Numbered from the stretch's first letter, positions 27,470 through 37,099 are shown. The stretch is 64,000 nt of DNA from CAVVJA01 sp963801715 (GCA_963801715.1 CAWDGB010000027.1:62001-126000); one strand, 5' to 3'. Numbers and translations are program-made. Notes: generated by a model not told the origin, from the sequence alone.

Positions 27470-27771
27470 GCGACCCGGCACCACCGGATTCGCTCGCTCA
27501 GCGCATCCTGAACTGCGTCGAGTCGATCCCGGCCGGTCGAGTCATGACTTACGGCGATGTCGCCGAATACGTCGGGACTCGCGCGCCGCGGCAGGTGGGT
27601 CGGGTGCTCTCGTTCGACGGCGGAACTGTGCCTTGGCACCGGGTCGTCCGCGCGGACGGCCGCTGCGCCGATCGCCTGTATGCCGAACAGCGCCAGCGGC
27701 TGCTCAGCGAGGGCGTGCGTTTCGTGGGCGACCGAATCGACCTCGCGCGCTACCGATGGGACGGGCGGTAA
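27466..27771 (+). CDS. Alkyltransferase-like protein (ATL), non-standard start
   Basis: This MGMT-fold protein has VPWHRVVRADG, where the methyl-accepting Cys of PCHRV is replaced by Trp, the hallmark of ATL proteins. ATLs bind O6-alkylguanine and hand it to nucleotide excision repair without removing the alkyl group. The conserved helix before MTYGDVAEYVG reads SLAQRILNCVESIPAGRV and is only included if translation starts upstream of ATG 27544. No ATG, GTG or TTG is available there before the frame enters the previous gene's reading frame, so CTG 27466 (CTGA overlap with the upstream stop) is the best candidate. About 101 residues. Rv3204 is the mycobacterial counterpart. Confidence 0.78.
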   Translation: MSDPAPPDSLAQRILNCVESIPAGRVMTYGDVAEYVGTRAPRQVGRVLSFDGGTVPWHRVVRADGRCADRLYAEQRQRLLSEGVRFVGDRIDLARYRWDGR

Positions 27772-27798
27772 CCCGTACCTAGCCCAAATGTTCTGTTC

Positions 27799-30700
27799 TT
27801 GATCACTCCGCAGGCGGGTGCGAAAACTGTCGTGGCGACATGCTGGGATGTCGGCGTGGACGTCCCCCGCTACCGGCTGGTCCGGTCGCCGCCTGCGCTG
27901 CCGCGGCGGCCACCCGAGCTGGACGCGGGCCAGCGTCTCGTTGTCGAGCACCGGGGTGGTCCGCTGCTCGTGCTCGCGGGACCGGGAACGGGCAAGACGA
28001 CCACGCTGGTCGAGGCTGCCGCCGCGCGGGTTCGAGCCGGGATACCCGTCGAGCAGTTGCTGATGTTGACGTTCAGCCGGCGGGCCGCGGCCGAGCTGCG
28101 AGCCCGGGTCACCGCGCGGCTCGGCCGCACCGTCCGGGAGCCGATCGCTCGCACATTCCATTCCTACGCCTTCGGAATACTCCGGATGGCCGCAGTGGAT
28201 GGAGGGGCACCCCCGCCACGGTTGCTGTCCGGCCCCGAGCAGGACCTCGTGCTGCGCGAGCTGATCGACGGTGACCTGGAACGCGGCAGCCACTCCTGGC
28301 CGGTGGAGCTCCGGCCAGCGTTGCGGACCCGCGGCTTCGCCGCGGAGTTGCGTGACCTCCTGCTCCGTGCGGTCGAGCGGGGGCTGACCGGACCACAGCT
28401 GGCCGAACTCGGTCGCCGGCAGCGTCGTCCGGACTGGGTGGCCGCCGGATCGTTCCTGCAGCAGTACCTGGACGTGACCGCGCTCGCTCGTCCCGGGGCG
28501 TGGGATCCAGCTGAGCTCATTCAGGCGGCTGTCGATGTCTTGCGTACGGATCCGACGTTGCTGTCGCATGAGCGCCGCCGGCGTCGGCGGATCTTCGTCG
28601 ACGAATACCAGGACACCGATCCCGCGCAGACCGACCTGCTTGGTCTGGTTGCGGAGGGTGCCGACGAAATCGTCGTCGTCGGCGATCCGGACCAGTCCAT
28701 CTATGCCTTCCGCGGCGCGGACGCGTCTGCGGTGCGCGAGATGCCGGCCCGATTCGGCGGTGAGCGTGACGTGCCCGTGGTGATGCTGCCGACATCCCGC
28801 CGCTCCGGATCAGCCCTGCTGGCCGCCACCCGCCGTATCGCGGCCCGGCTTCCGGGCCCGGCCCGGCAACGGGCGATTTCCGCCGGGCCCGGGTTACCAC
28901 CCGGCGCAGTGTTGGTCGCCGTGCTCCGCACCGCCGCCGAAGAGGCCGCCTATGTGGCCGAGGCGCTGCGGCGCGCGCACCTCGAGGATGGCCTGGCATG
29001 GTCACGGATGGCCGTGCTGGTGCGCTCCACCCGAACGACCCTGGCCGTGCTCCGCCGGGCCATGATCGCCGCCGGGGTGCCGGTGGCGGTGGCTGGCCCC
29101 GACGTACCACTTGCCGAGCAGCCGGCCGTCGCCCACCTGCTGGCCGCTTTCCATGCCGTACTGCACCCGGACGACCTGCACGATGACGCCGCGGAGGCTC
29201 TGCTACTCGGCCCCATCGGCGGTGCGGACGCCCTGCAGCTGCGGCGGCTCCGAGACGAGCTGCACCGGCTGGCGCGAGCCGGCCGGCAGCCTAACGACGA
29301 CGTGGTCGCCGGTGCCGTATGGGATCTGTCGGGCGCGACCGTCCTGGCCGAGCACGTCCGCAGGCCGGTGCAACGATTGGCGAGGGTCCTGGCGGCGGCC
29401 CGCGTCGCGATGGATGCGGGAGGCAGTGCCGAGGATGTGCTCTGGGCACTGTGGGACGCGAGCGGGTTGGCCTGGCGTTGGGATGCGGACAGTCGCGGTG
29501 GTGGTTCGACGGGCGCAGCCGCTGACCGAGACCTGGATGCCGTGGTGGACTTGTTCGACGCCGCGGCGAGGTTCACGGATCGGCTACCCGCCGCCTCAGC
29601 GCGGGACTTCTACGAACACCTGATGGCGCAGCAGGTTCCCGGCGAGTGGTCCAGTCCAGCGAGTGGCCGTCCTGAGGCGGTGCGCGTACTAACCGCGCAC
29701 TCCAGCAAGGGCCTGGAATGGGATTTGGTGTGTGTCGCCGGAGTGCAGGAGGGCAGCTGGCCGGACCTGCGCCGCCGGGGCTCGTTGCTCGGTTCGGATG
29801 TGCTCGTGGATGTCCTCGCCGGCCGGGACGCGGCCGGCGTGTCGACCGTCGCCCCCCAACTGGCCGAGGAACGGCGACTGTTCTACGTAGCGGTCACTCG
29901 GGCGCGTCGCCGCCTGTTGGTGACCGCCGTGTCGGGGGAGGAGGAGCAGCCCTCGCGATTCCTCGACGAGCTGGATCCGCTGGACGGGCCGCGTCCGCTC
30001 GCCACCTCGGGTCGGGGCATGCATCTACCCGGCCTCGTCGCTGAGTTGCGCGCGGCCGTGTGCGACCACACGCTCGAGGCAGCGGAGCGCGCCGACGCCG
30101 CGGCGGAGTTGGCACGATTGGCCGCAGCCGGTGTGGCGGGTGCGCACCCAGACGACTGGTGGGGGCTGGCCGCCCTGTCGGACGAGGGGCCGGTCGCTGA
30201 CCCGGCCGCTCCGGTTCCGATCAGCCCGTCGCGCATCGAGTCCTTCCTGCGGTGCGAGTTGCGGGCGCTGCTCGAGCAGCTTGGCGCCCGCGAGGGTGAT
30301 CAGATCCGGGAGACGTTAGGGACATTGATCCACGAGGTCTCGGCGGCGGCGACCGACGACGCCGACCTTGCCGAGCTCGAGGCCTTGCTTGACGCCCGCT
30401 GGTCCCGGCTGGACTTCGGTGCGCGATGGCTCGCTGAGCATCAGCGGCTGCGGGCGAGAACGATGCTGGCGAAACTTGTCGCGTGGCTGCGTGACACCCG
30501 AGCGGACCTCAGCATGATTGCGGTGGAACGGGACTTCGACGTCGTGGTCGGTGACGCGCGGCTACGTGGCCGGGTGGACCGGCTGGAACGTGATCGAGCC
30601 GGCCGGCCCGTCGTCGTCGACCTGAAGACCGGAAAGTCCAAGCCGACCGCCGAGGAACTCGCCGTTCATCCACAACTTGGCGCCTATCAGCTCGCGGTTT

Positions 30701-30972
30701 CGCATCGTGGCTTCGCGGGCGTGGCCGCTGGCGAGGAGACAGGCGGTGCTCGGCTGGTACAGCTCGGCCGCGACGTCAAGAACTACGAGGACCAGCAGCA
30801 ATCCCCGCTCGGGGAGCACGACGATCCGCTGTGGATCGCCCGGCAGGTCGCATACGTCGCGGGCGCCATGCGTGGGGGGCGGTTCCGCGCGATAGAGAAC
30901 TCTTACTGCGGCAAGTGCGACGTGAAGACGAGCTGTCCGTTGATGGACGAAGGCCGACCGGTGACCCGATGA
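27799..30972 (+). CDS. adnA: AdnA-type ATP-dependent helicase-nuclease subunit
   Basis: The AdnAB dimer resects double-strand breaks in mycobacteria. The protein has a UvrD-like motor with the P-loop AGPGTGKTTTL, LTFSRRAAAEL, DEYQDTDP (Walker B), VGDPDQSIYAFRG and VTRARRRL. The C-terminal RecB nuclease has VVDLKTGKSK and Fe-S-type cysteines (one in LRCELRALL, three in YCGKCDVKTSC). Up to 1057 residues from TTG 27799; GTG 27832 and GTG 27856 are alternative starts, so the exact N-terminus is uncertain. The stop overlaps the next subunit as ATGA. The AdnA name rests on position, size and order (Rv3202c before Rv3201c). Confidence 0.87.
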   Translation: MITPQAGAKTVVATCWDVGVDVPRYRLVRSPPALPRRPPELDAGQRLVVEHRGGPLLVLAGPGTGKTTTLVEAAAARVRAGIPVEQLLMLTFSRRAAAELRARVTARLGRTVREPIARTFHSYAFGILRMAAVDGGAPPPRLLSGPEQDLVLRELIDGDLERGSHSWPVELRPALRTRGFAAELRDLLLRAVERGLTGPQLAELGRRQRRPDWVAAGSFLQQYLDVTALARPGAWDPAELIQAAVDVLRTDPTLLSHERRRRRRIFVDEYQDTDPAQTDLLGLVAEGADEIVVVGDPDQSIYAFRGADASAVREMPARFGGERDVPVVMLPTSRRSGSALLAATRRIAARLPGPARQRAISAGPGLPPGAVLVAVLRTAAEEAAYVAEALRRAHLEDGLAWSRMAVLVRSTRTTLAVLRRAMIAAGVPVAVAGPDVPLAEQPAVAHLLAAFHAVLHPDDLHDDAAEALLLGPIGGADALQLRRLRDELHRLARAGRQPNDDVVAGAVWDLSGATVLAEHVRRPVQRLARVLAAARVAMDAGGSAEDVLWALWDASGLAWRWDADSRGGGSTGAAADRDLDAVVDLFDAAARFTDRLPAASARDFYEHLMAQQVPGEWSSPASGRPEAVRVLTAHSSKGLEWDLVCVAGVQEGSWPDLRRRGSLLGSDVLVDVLAGRDAAGVSTVAPQLAEERRLFYVAVTRARRRLLVTAVSGEEEQPSRFLDELDPLDGPRPLATSGRGMHLPGLVAELRAAVCDHTLEAAERADAAAELARLAAAGVAGAHPDDWWGLAALSDEGPVADPAAPVPISPSRIESFLRCELRALLEQLGAREGDQIRETLGTLIHEVSAAATDDADLAELEALLDARWSRLDFGARWLAEHQRLRARTMLAKLVAWLRDTRADLSMIAVERDFDVVVGDARLRGRVDRLERDRAGRPVVVDLKTGKSKPTAEELAVHPQLGAYQLAVSHRGFAGVAAGEETGGARLVQLGRDVKNYEDQQQSPLGEHDDPLWIARQVAYVAGAMRGGRFRAIENSYCGKCDVKTSCPLMDEGRPVTR

Positions 30973-33900
30973 CCATCTCGGCTCGCCGGTTGGCCCAGCT
31001 GTTCGGTTCGCCGGCTCCTACCGATGAGCAGGTGGCGGTGATCGAGGCGCCGCTGGCGCCGTGCGTCGTCATCGCCGGGGCCGGGTCCGGCAAGACCGAG
31101 ACCATGGCCGCGCGGGTGGTCTGGTTGATTGCCAACCGGATGGTGGCGCCGGACCAGGTGTTGGGGCTCACGTTCACGCGAAAGGCGGCGGCTGAGCTGG
31201 CCGGACGCGTCCGCCACCGACTTGCCCAGTGGCGGGCGGTCGTCGAGCAAACGGCCCACGATGACACCGGCTATCTGGCCCAGCTGCTGGCCGGCGAGCC
31301 GACGGTGTTGACGTACTCGGCGTACGCCGGGCGGCTGGTCGGCGAACATGCGCTGCGGCTGGGCCGAGAGCCGAGTCCTCGGCTGCTGTCGCAAGCGGTG
31401 CGGTGGCAGCTCGCGGATTCGGTCGTGCGCCGTTACGGTGGCGAGCTGCCCGTCGACATCGGGGCGCTGGCGTCCGTGACTCAGTACGTCTTGGGCCTCG
31501 CGGATCAGCTGGCCGATCACCTCGTTGCTCCCGACGAGGTCGTCGGGTTCGCTTCCACGGCGCTGGCCGACTGGGACCGCTTGCCGTCGGGATCCGCTCG
31601 GTCGGCCACGCCGAAGGCGACCGGCGGGTACGTCAAGGCTCAGCGCGATCGCCTGGCGCTCCTCCCGTTGGTGCGTGCATTCGACAGCGCCAAGCATGAG
31701 CTCGGCGGCGTTGACTACGGCGACCAGATGGCATTGGCGGCAGTGCTCGCGGAGGTACCTGACGTCGCGATCGCGGAGCGTTCGCGGTACTCGGCGGTGC
31801 TGCTCGACGAGTATCAGGACACCGGGCACGCTCAGGTCACGTTGCTGGCGGGTCTGTTCGGCCGGGGGCATCCGGTCACGGCGGTCGGCGATCCGCACCA
31901 GTCCATCTACGGTTGGCGGGGAGCCGCCGCCGGAAACATCGGCCGATTCGCGTCGATGTTCCCGCACGCCGACGGATCGGCGGCGATCGAATTCCCGCTG
32001 GCCACCAGCTGGCGCAACGACGAGCGAATCCTGGCCGCAGCCAACGTCATCGCACGCGGGGTCACGGCCACCGAGCGCGCTGGAGTCAGGCTGCGGGCCC
32101 GTCCCAGCGCCCACCCGGGCCGGATTCTCGCGACGATGACGCCGACTGTCGAGGACGAGGCGGCCTGGCTTGCCCGACGGCTGGGCGATGAGTGGCGGAC
32201 GCGGCCGACTGGTGGTCGAACAGCGGCCGTCCTGGTTCGCCGACGAGCCCAGATACCGCTCTTACGCGAGGCGTTGCTAGATGCCGGGTTGCCGGTCGAG
32301 GTGGTCGGCCTGGGCGGGCTGCTCACGACTGCGGAGGTCGCAGACGTGGTGGCGACACTGCGCGTTTTGGCCGACCACCGATCCGGGTCAGCACTGGCCC
32401 GGTTGTTGACGGGCGCCCGCTGGCGAATCGGTGCGTCCGACCTGGCCGCGCTGTCCCGGCGCGGCCGCCGGCTGGCCCGAGGGCGAGCGGCCGTTGCCGC
32501 CGAGACCTCTCCCGCAGCGGAGTTCTCCGCCAGTCCGGCTCAGGTTTCCGCCAGCGACGCCGCGGATCAGGGAAGTCTGGTCGAGGCATTGGACGATCTC
32601 GGCCCGGCCACCGACTACTCGCCGGACGGATACCGCCGGTTGGCCGCGCTCTCGGCCGAGATGCGAGGCCTGCGTCGACGGCTCGGTGGCCCGCTGCCGG
32701 AACTGGTCGCCGAGGTGGAGCACGTCACCGGCGTCGGCGTCGAGGTAGCGGCCCGCGCCGACCGGGCGCGGGTGGGACGAGCCCACCTCGACCGGTTCCT
32801 CGACGAGGCCGCTCGGTTCGCGGCAGACGCCGACGAGGCGACGCTCGGTGCTTTCCTGGCCTTCGTGGACGCCGCTGAGGTCGAGGAGAACGGTCTGGAG
32901 GCCGGTGAGGCCGTGGTCGCCGCTGAGCGGATACAGGTGCTGACCGTGCACGGGGCGAAGGGACTGGAGTGGGATCTGGTCGCGGTGCCAGGGCTGGTGG
33001 AGACGGTGTTTCCGGCCGAGCCTCGGGCCGTCGACTGGGCCCGCGCACGCCACTTGCTGCCAACGCCGCTGCGAGGCGACCGAGCTGACCTGCCGGCGCT
33101 TGACGTGACCGCCGCCGACCGGGCCCAGTTTGCCGATCACCTGGACCAGCACGCCACGCTGGTGCGGGAGCGACATCGCACCGAGGAACGGCGGCTGGCC
33201 TATGTCGCAGTCACTCGGGCCCGCTCGATGCTGCTCGCCTCCGGATACGCGTGGGATAACGCCAAGGCGCCGCGCCGGCCCTCGGCATTCCTCGTCGAGA
33301 TTCGCGATCTGGCTGAGGTCGACGAATGGTTCGTACCGCCGGAAGGAGCGGTCAACCCACGCCTGACCTCCGCGCGGGAGGCGGTATGGCCCGTTGACCC
33401 CCTTGGCGATCGGCGTGCAGACGTGGAAGCCGGCGCGGAGCTGGTTCGAGCAGCCATGCGGAAGGGTCCGCGAACCTCCAAGGCGGCCGCCCGGCGGACG
33501 GAGATGCTGCCTGGGCTGGTGGGCGATCGGCAGGATCGGGCCGCCGGGTGGCGCCGTGACGTGGACCTGCTGCTCGCTGAGTACGCGGCGATGTCGGCGA
33601 CGGCGAGCATCGATGTCGTGTTACCGGCCCACCTCTCCGTGTCGCAGCTCGTTGCTCTCCGCCGCGACCCCGACGAGTTGGCTCGGCGGCTGCGCCGCCC
33701 GCTGCCGGCCAAGCCGGCCCCGCTCGCTCGTCGTGGTACGGCCTTCCACGCGTGGCTCGAGCGGCGATGGTCGGCGCAGGCGTTGCTTGACGTCGACGAG
33801 TTGCCCGGCGCAGCCGACGAGAGCGCCGACGATGCCGACTTCGCGGAGTTACGGCGCGCCTTCGAGGCGAGTCCGTGGGCGGAGAAGACGCCGTACGAGG

Positions 33901-34274
33901 TCGAGGTGCCGTTCGACATGACCATCGGACCGGTCGTGGTGCGGGGGCGTATGGACGCGGTGTTTGCCGATGCCGACGGCGGCTGGACCGTGGTCGATTG
34001 GAAGACCGGCACCCGGCCCGCGGGCGCCGACGCCGTCGCGGCGGCAGTGCAGCTCGCCGCCTACCGGCTCGCCTGGGCTCGTTTGCAGGGCATCGGGGAC
34101 GCGCGCGTTGGTGAGGTGCGGGCTGCGTTCCACTACGTTCGTTCCGGCCAGACCATCGCCCCGGCGGACCTGCTGGACGCCGACGGGATGCGGGAGTTGA
34201 TCAGCGGCGAGGCAGCCGGCGCATCTGCTCGCCGACAGCCTGATCGGCCGGCGTCCCAGCCTGTAGCGCCGTGA
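30969..34274 (+). CDS. adnB: AdnB-type ATP-dependent helicase-nuclease subunit
   Basis: ATG 30969 (ATGA overlap with adnA) gives 1101 residues. The motor domain has IAGAGSGKTETMAARV, LTFTRKAAAEL, DEYQDTGHAQ, VGDPHQSIYGWRG, LTVHGAKGLEWD and VTRARSML. The C-terminal RecB-like nuclease has VVDWKTG with the catalytic Asp and Lys. The partner of the adnA product in 5'-end resection at double-strand breaks. Size fits mycobacterial AdnB (about 1095). The last 74 bases overlap the convergent PaiB-like gene; the end is low complexity (Ala/Arg/Pro) so the overlap costs little. Confidence 0.88.
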   Translation: MTISARRLAQLFGSPAPTDEQVAVIEAPLAPCVVIAGAGSGKTETMAARVVWLIANRMVAPDQVLGLTFTRKAAAELAGRVRHRLAQWRAVVEQTAHDDTGYLAQLLAGEPTVLTYSAYAGRLVGEHALRLGREPSPRLLSQAVRWQLADSVVRRYGGELPVDIGALASVTQYVLGLADQLADHLVAPDEVVGFASTALADWDRLPSGSARSATPKATGGYVKAQRDRLALLPLVRAFDSAKHELGGVDYGDQMALAAVLAEVPDVAIAERSRYSAVLLDEYQDTGHAQVTLLAGLFGRGHPVTAVGDPHQSIYGWRGAAAGNIGRFASMFPHADGSAAIEFPLATSWRNDERILAAANVIARGVTATERAGVRLRARPSAHPGRILATMTPTVEDEAAWLARRLGDEWRTRPTGGRTAAVLVRRRAQIPLLREALLDAGLPVEVVGLGGLLTTAEVADVVATLRVLADHRSGSALARLLTGARWRIGASDLAALSRRGRRLARGRAAVAAETSPAAEFSASPAQVSASDAADQGSLVEALDDLGPATDYSPDGYRRLAALSAEMRGLRRRLGGPLPELVAEVEHVTGVGVEVAARADRARVGRAHLDRFLDEAARFAADADEATLGAFLAFVDAAEVEENGLEAGEAVVAAERIQVLTVHGAKGLEWDLVAVPGLVETVFPAEPRAVDWARARHLLPTPLRGDRADLPALDVTAADRAQFADHLDQHATLVRERHRTEERRLAYVAVTRARSMLLASGYAWDNAKAPRRPSAFLVEIRDLAEVDEWFVPPEGAVNPRLTSAREAVWPVDPLGDRRADVEAGAELVRAAMRKGPRTSKAAARRTEMLPGLVGDRQDRAAGWRRDVDLLLAEYAAMSATASIDVVLPAHLSVSQLVALRRDPDELARRLRRPLPAKPAPLARRGTAFHAWLERRWSAQALLDVDELPGAADESADDADFAELRRAFEASPWAEKTPYEVEVPFDMTIGPVVVRGRMDAVFADADGGWTVVDWKTGTRPAGADAVAAAVQLAAYRLAWARLQGIGDARVGEVRAAFHYVRSGQTIAPADLLDADGMRELISGEAAGASARRQPDRPASQPVAP

Positions 34275-34833
34275 CGACGCCCTCGGCGTCCGCAGCCGAG
34301 CGATTCTGGCTGAGCTTCCACTTGGCCTCGACGCGCGTGATCGCGATCTCCAAGCCCACGATCGCCCGGAGCTGGCCGGAAATGTAAGACCCCGGAGCGT
34401 CATCCACCGACCACCGCGGCGTGTTGCCGGATTCGTGCTTTTCGGTCAGCCGCCGAACCAGGGCCGAAAGCCAGGCGACGTCGTCGTGCACGATCAGGTT
34501 GCCGTACACGTGCGCCGTGATGTAGTTCCAGGTGGGGACCACCCGGCCGTGCTCGGCGGTACTCGCATACCAGGTCGGGCTCACATAGGCGTCCGGCCCG
34601 CGCACGATCACCAGCGCCTCTCCGATGGCCGGGCGACGCCACTGATCGTTGTTACGCGCGACATGACCGAGCAGCGCGCCGCGCCGGCCCCGGTCCGGAT
34701 CGTGGATGAATGGCAACAGCGTCGCCAGCAGCCCGCTATCGGTCGCCGTGATCAGATCAGCGGCGCCGTGCTGGGCGAGCAACTCGGCGACCGCGGCGTC
34801 GCCGGGCGCGGCGAAGTGGTCCGGGACGTACAC
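34201..34833 (-). CDS. PaiB-type FMN-binding (negative transcriptional regulator-like) protein
   Basis: GTG 34833 gives 210 residues starting VYVPDHFAAPGDAAVAELL. Family signs: YVSPTWY, VPTWNYITAHVYG, and the C-terminal EAKWKLSQNRSAADAEGV typical of PaiB/FMN-split-barrel proteins. GATACT six bases before the GTG fits a leaderless promoter (34840-34845 on this strand). B. subtilis PaiB was named as a negative regulator, but the fold binds FMN and true function is unsettled. Its 3' end overlaps adnB on the other strand by 74 bases. Confidence 0.87.
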   Translation of the reverse strand: MYVPDHFAAPGDAAVAELLAQHGAADLITATDSGLLATLLPFIHDPDRGRRGALLGHVARNNDQWRRPAIGEALVIVRGPDAYVSPTWYASTAEHGRVVPTWNYITAHVYGNLIVHDDVAWLSALVRRLTEKHESGNTPRWSVDDAPGSYISGQLRAIVGLEIAITRVEAKWKLSQNRSAADAEGVVTALQAGTPADQAVGEQMRRLPRR

Positions 34834-34837
34834 CCGG

Positions 34838-36004
34838 TCAGTATCCGGCCGCCGGATGATGCAACGCGATTCCCGTTCTCGGATCGAAAACGTGCGCCCG
34901 GGTGGCGTCGATCTCCAGCTGAACGCTGGCGCCCACCTGGGGTGATTCCCGGCCCGGGACACGAGTGCGGACCCGGGCCTGTGCCCCCTCTGCGGTCCTG
35001 GGCTCGCCTGGTCGAATGGCGGCCGGCACGGCGAGCTCGACGGTCACGACCGCGTACGGCCCCGTGTAGTCGACGCCCCGGACGATGCCCGGTAGCGCCA
35101 CCCGGCCCGGGTCCGCGTCCCGGCCGGCCTCGATCATGTCTTCCTCACGGAATCCAAGTAGGACATCGCGACCGACGCAGGCGAGCAGTTCTGGGGGGAC
35201 CGGCCCCCACAGCGGCAGGGTGCGGGCTCCCACCTGGAAACCCGCCTGCCCGCCGGACTCGACCAGCTTGGCCGGGAGCAGACCGATAGGGGACCCGCCG
35301 ATGAAATCGGCCACAAACACGTCGGCCGGCCGCGCGTAAAGCTCGTGGGCCGTTCCGATCTGGGCGACGGATCCCGGGCGCAGCACCGCGATCCGGTCGG
35401 CGATGGCAAGCGCTTCCGATTGGTCATGAGTGACGTAGATAGTCGTCACGCCCAGCCGGCGAACGGTGTCCGCGATCTGCCTACGCATCCTTATGCGTTC
35501 GACGGTGTCGTGGTGCGAGAGTGGCTCGTCGAGCAGAAACACTGACGGTTTCCGGACCAACGCCCGACCTATGGCGGCCTGCCCGTTTTCGCCGGCCGAT
35601 AGGGTCGCCGGTTTGCGCCCGAGCAACCGGGTCAGCCGCAGCCCGCGTGCCTGCTCCTCGACGCGGTGCGCGACCTCGTCTTTCGGGGTATGACGCACCG
35701 CGAGGCCGAAGCCCATATTGTCCGCGACGGTCAGGAACGGAAGCAGCCGGTTGTACTCGAACACCATCGCGACGTCACGCTGCTCCGCCGGCAGTCCGTT
35801 GACCCGCTGGCCGTCGATCAGCACCTCACCGGCGTCTACTCGCGTCATTCCGGCAATGACTCGCAATAGTGTCGATTTCCCGCTTCCCGACGGGCCGACG
35901 ACCACGAACAATTCGCCGGGATTGGCGAGGAGAGTGACGTCGTCGAGTACGGCAGGGCCGCCCTCATAGCGTGCGGTGACCCGCTCGAGTCCCGTTGGTC
36001 CCAT
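34838..36004 (-). CDS. ABC transporter ATP-binding protein with altered signature motifs
   Basis: From ATG 36004 the 388-residue protein has the MalK/UgpC-type layout: an ATPase domain (1-235), then an OB/TOBE domain (about 240-385) ending VFDPRTGIALHHPA. Walker A is GPSGSGKST and Walker B LLDEPLSHHD; the H-loop is YVTHDQSEAL. Two usually invariant places are changed. The Q-loop reads VFEYNRLLPF, Glu for Gln, and the signature reads LSAGENGQAAIGRAL in place of LSGGQ...R. It may be a divergent or poorly active ATPase. No cognate permease or binding protein gene lies beside it, so it may serve several transporters, as MsiK does. Annotation by family is sure, substrate is not. Confidence 0.8.
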   Translation of the reverse strand: MGPTGLERVTARYEGGPAVLDDVTLLANPGELFVVVGPSGSGKSTLLRVIAGMTRVDAGEVLIDGQRVNGLPAEQRDVAMVFEYNRLLPFLTVADNMGFGLAVRHTPKDEVAHRVEEQARGLRLTRLLGRKPATLSAGENGQAAIGRALVRKPSVFLLDEPLSHHDTVERIRMRRQIADTVRRLGVTTIYVTHDQSEALAIADRIAVLRPGSVAQIGTAHELYARPADVFVADFIGGSPIGLLPAKLVESGGQAGFQVGARTLPLWGPVPPELLACVGRDVLLGFREEDMIEAGRDADPGRVALPGIVRGVDYTGPYAVVTVELAVPAAIRPGEPRTAEGAQARVRTRVPGRESPQVGASVQLEIDATRAHVFDPRTGIALHHPAAGY

Positions 36005-36093
36005 GTGCTGCCCGTCCCGGTGAGTGCTGGCTGACTCTTCCTCAACGTGTCGCTGCCGTGGCGTGTTCCAGGGAGGGAGCAAGCGATACGAGA

Positions 36094-36124
36094 GCGGCGG
36101 TCCCGCGTGCCCCGGGACCGCCGC
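36094..36124. terminator. 12-base perfect inverted repeat between mmpL fragment and ABC gene
   Basis: GCGGCGGTCCCG at 36094-36105 pairs with CGGGACCGCCGC at 36113-36124 across a 7-base loop. It lies just past the end of the mmpL fragment (minus strand) and upstream of the ABC gene. No U-run is seen; a transcription end or RNA-stability hairpin is likely. Confidence 0.5.
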
Positions 36125-36137
36125 CGGTTCGTGGTCT

Positions 36138-37099
36138 CTAAACCTGCGCCAGCAGTCGCTCGGGCGGGTCGTGCGGATCCGGGGACGGGCCGACATCGTC
36201 GGCCGGCTCCACGGACACCCGTGGGGTGATGCGGTCGAGCCATCGAGGGAACGCCCAGTTGGCGCGACCGAAATGTGCATCAGCGACGGCACCAGAATGG
36301 TGCGCAGGATGAATGCGTCGATGAGCACCGCGCCGGCCAAGCCAACTCCGAACAATTTGACCGCACGGTTCGGGTCGAGTACGAAGCCGAGGAACACCGC
36401 GATCATGATCGCTGCGGCCGCGGTGATGATGCCACCGGTCGCGGCCTGGCCGACCTTGACCGCCCGCCGGTTGTCGTGAGTGTGCACCCACTCCTCGTGC
36501 ATCCGGCTGACCAGGAACACCTGGTAGTCCATGGAGAGGCCGACGATGATCGCGAAGGCCATGACCGGGGCCCAGGCCTCGATCGGGCCGCCCTTGCCCA
36601 TGCCGAGTGCCTCGGCGAACCAGCCCCACTGAAAGATCGCGACGACGATCCCGAACGAGGCGCCCGCCGCCAGCAGGTTCATCGCTGCGGCGGCAAGCGG
36701 CACGAGCATGCCGCGGAAGGCGATCAGCAGCAGCAGGAATGACAACCCGACGACGGCGACGATGAACAGCGGCAGCTTCGAGCTCAGCACATCCGTGAAG
36801 TCCACCTGGGTCGCGGTCATCCCGAACACGTAGACGCGATCGCCAGTTCCGTTGTAAAGCGGGGGCAGCACATCGTTGCGCAGCTCGTTGACCAGCTGGG
36901 TGGTCTTCTCATCTTGCGGCGCGGTGAGCGACTTGAACGAGACCAGCGACAGCTGCGGGCTTAACCCTTCCGTCGGAACGAAGACGCTGTGCGTCTCGAC
37001 GTTCGGGACGCGAGCTAGCGCCGTGCCTACGGTCCGTGCCGGGACTCCCTGCGTATCCGCTGCGGCGACGACCGATCCGTCGCCCACGGCGCTCATCGG
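36138..37099 (-). pseudogene. C-terminal fragment of an MmpL/RND transporter, with frameshift
   Basis: Full MmpL proteins are 700 or more residues with 11-12 spans; only the last 320 residues are here. Seen: the second periplasmic loop end, then membrane helices LFIVAVVGLSFLLLLIAF, PVMAFAIIVGLSMDYQVFL with the conserved GLSMDY motif, and IDAFILRTILVPSLMHI. The frame then breaks near 36266; losing one T from a run explains why FGRANWAFPRWLDRITPRV is found in the next frame. The 5' part is missing because the kinase-LLM fusion gene lies there; ATG 37099 overlaps its stop, so the fragment may still be translated. A real truncated remnant is more likely than sequence error for the missing half; the frameshift could be either. 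Confidence 0.75.
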
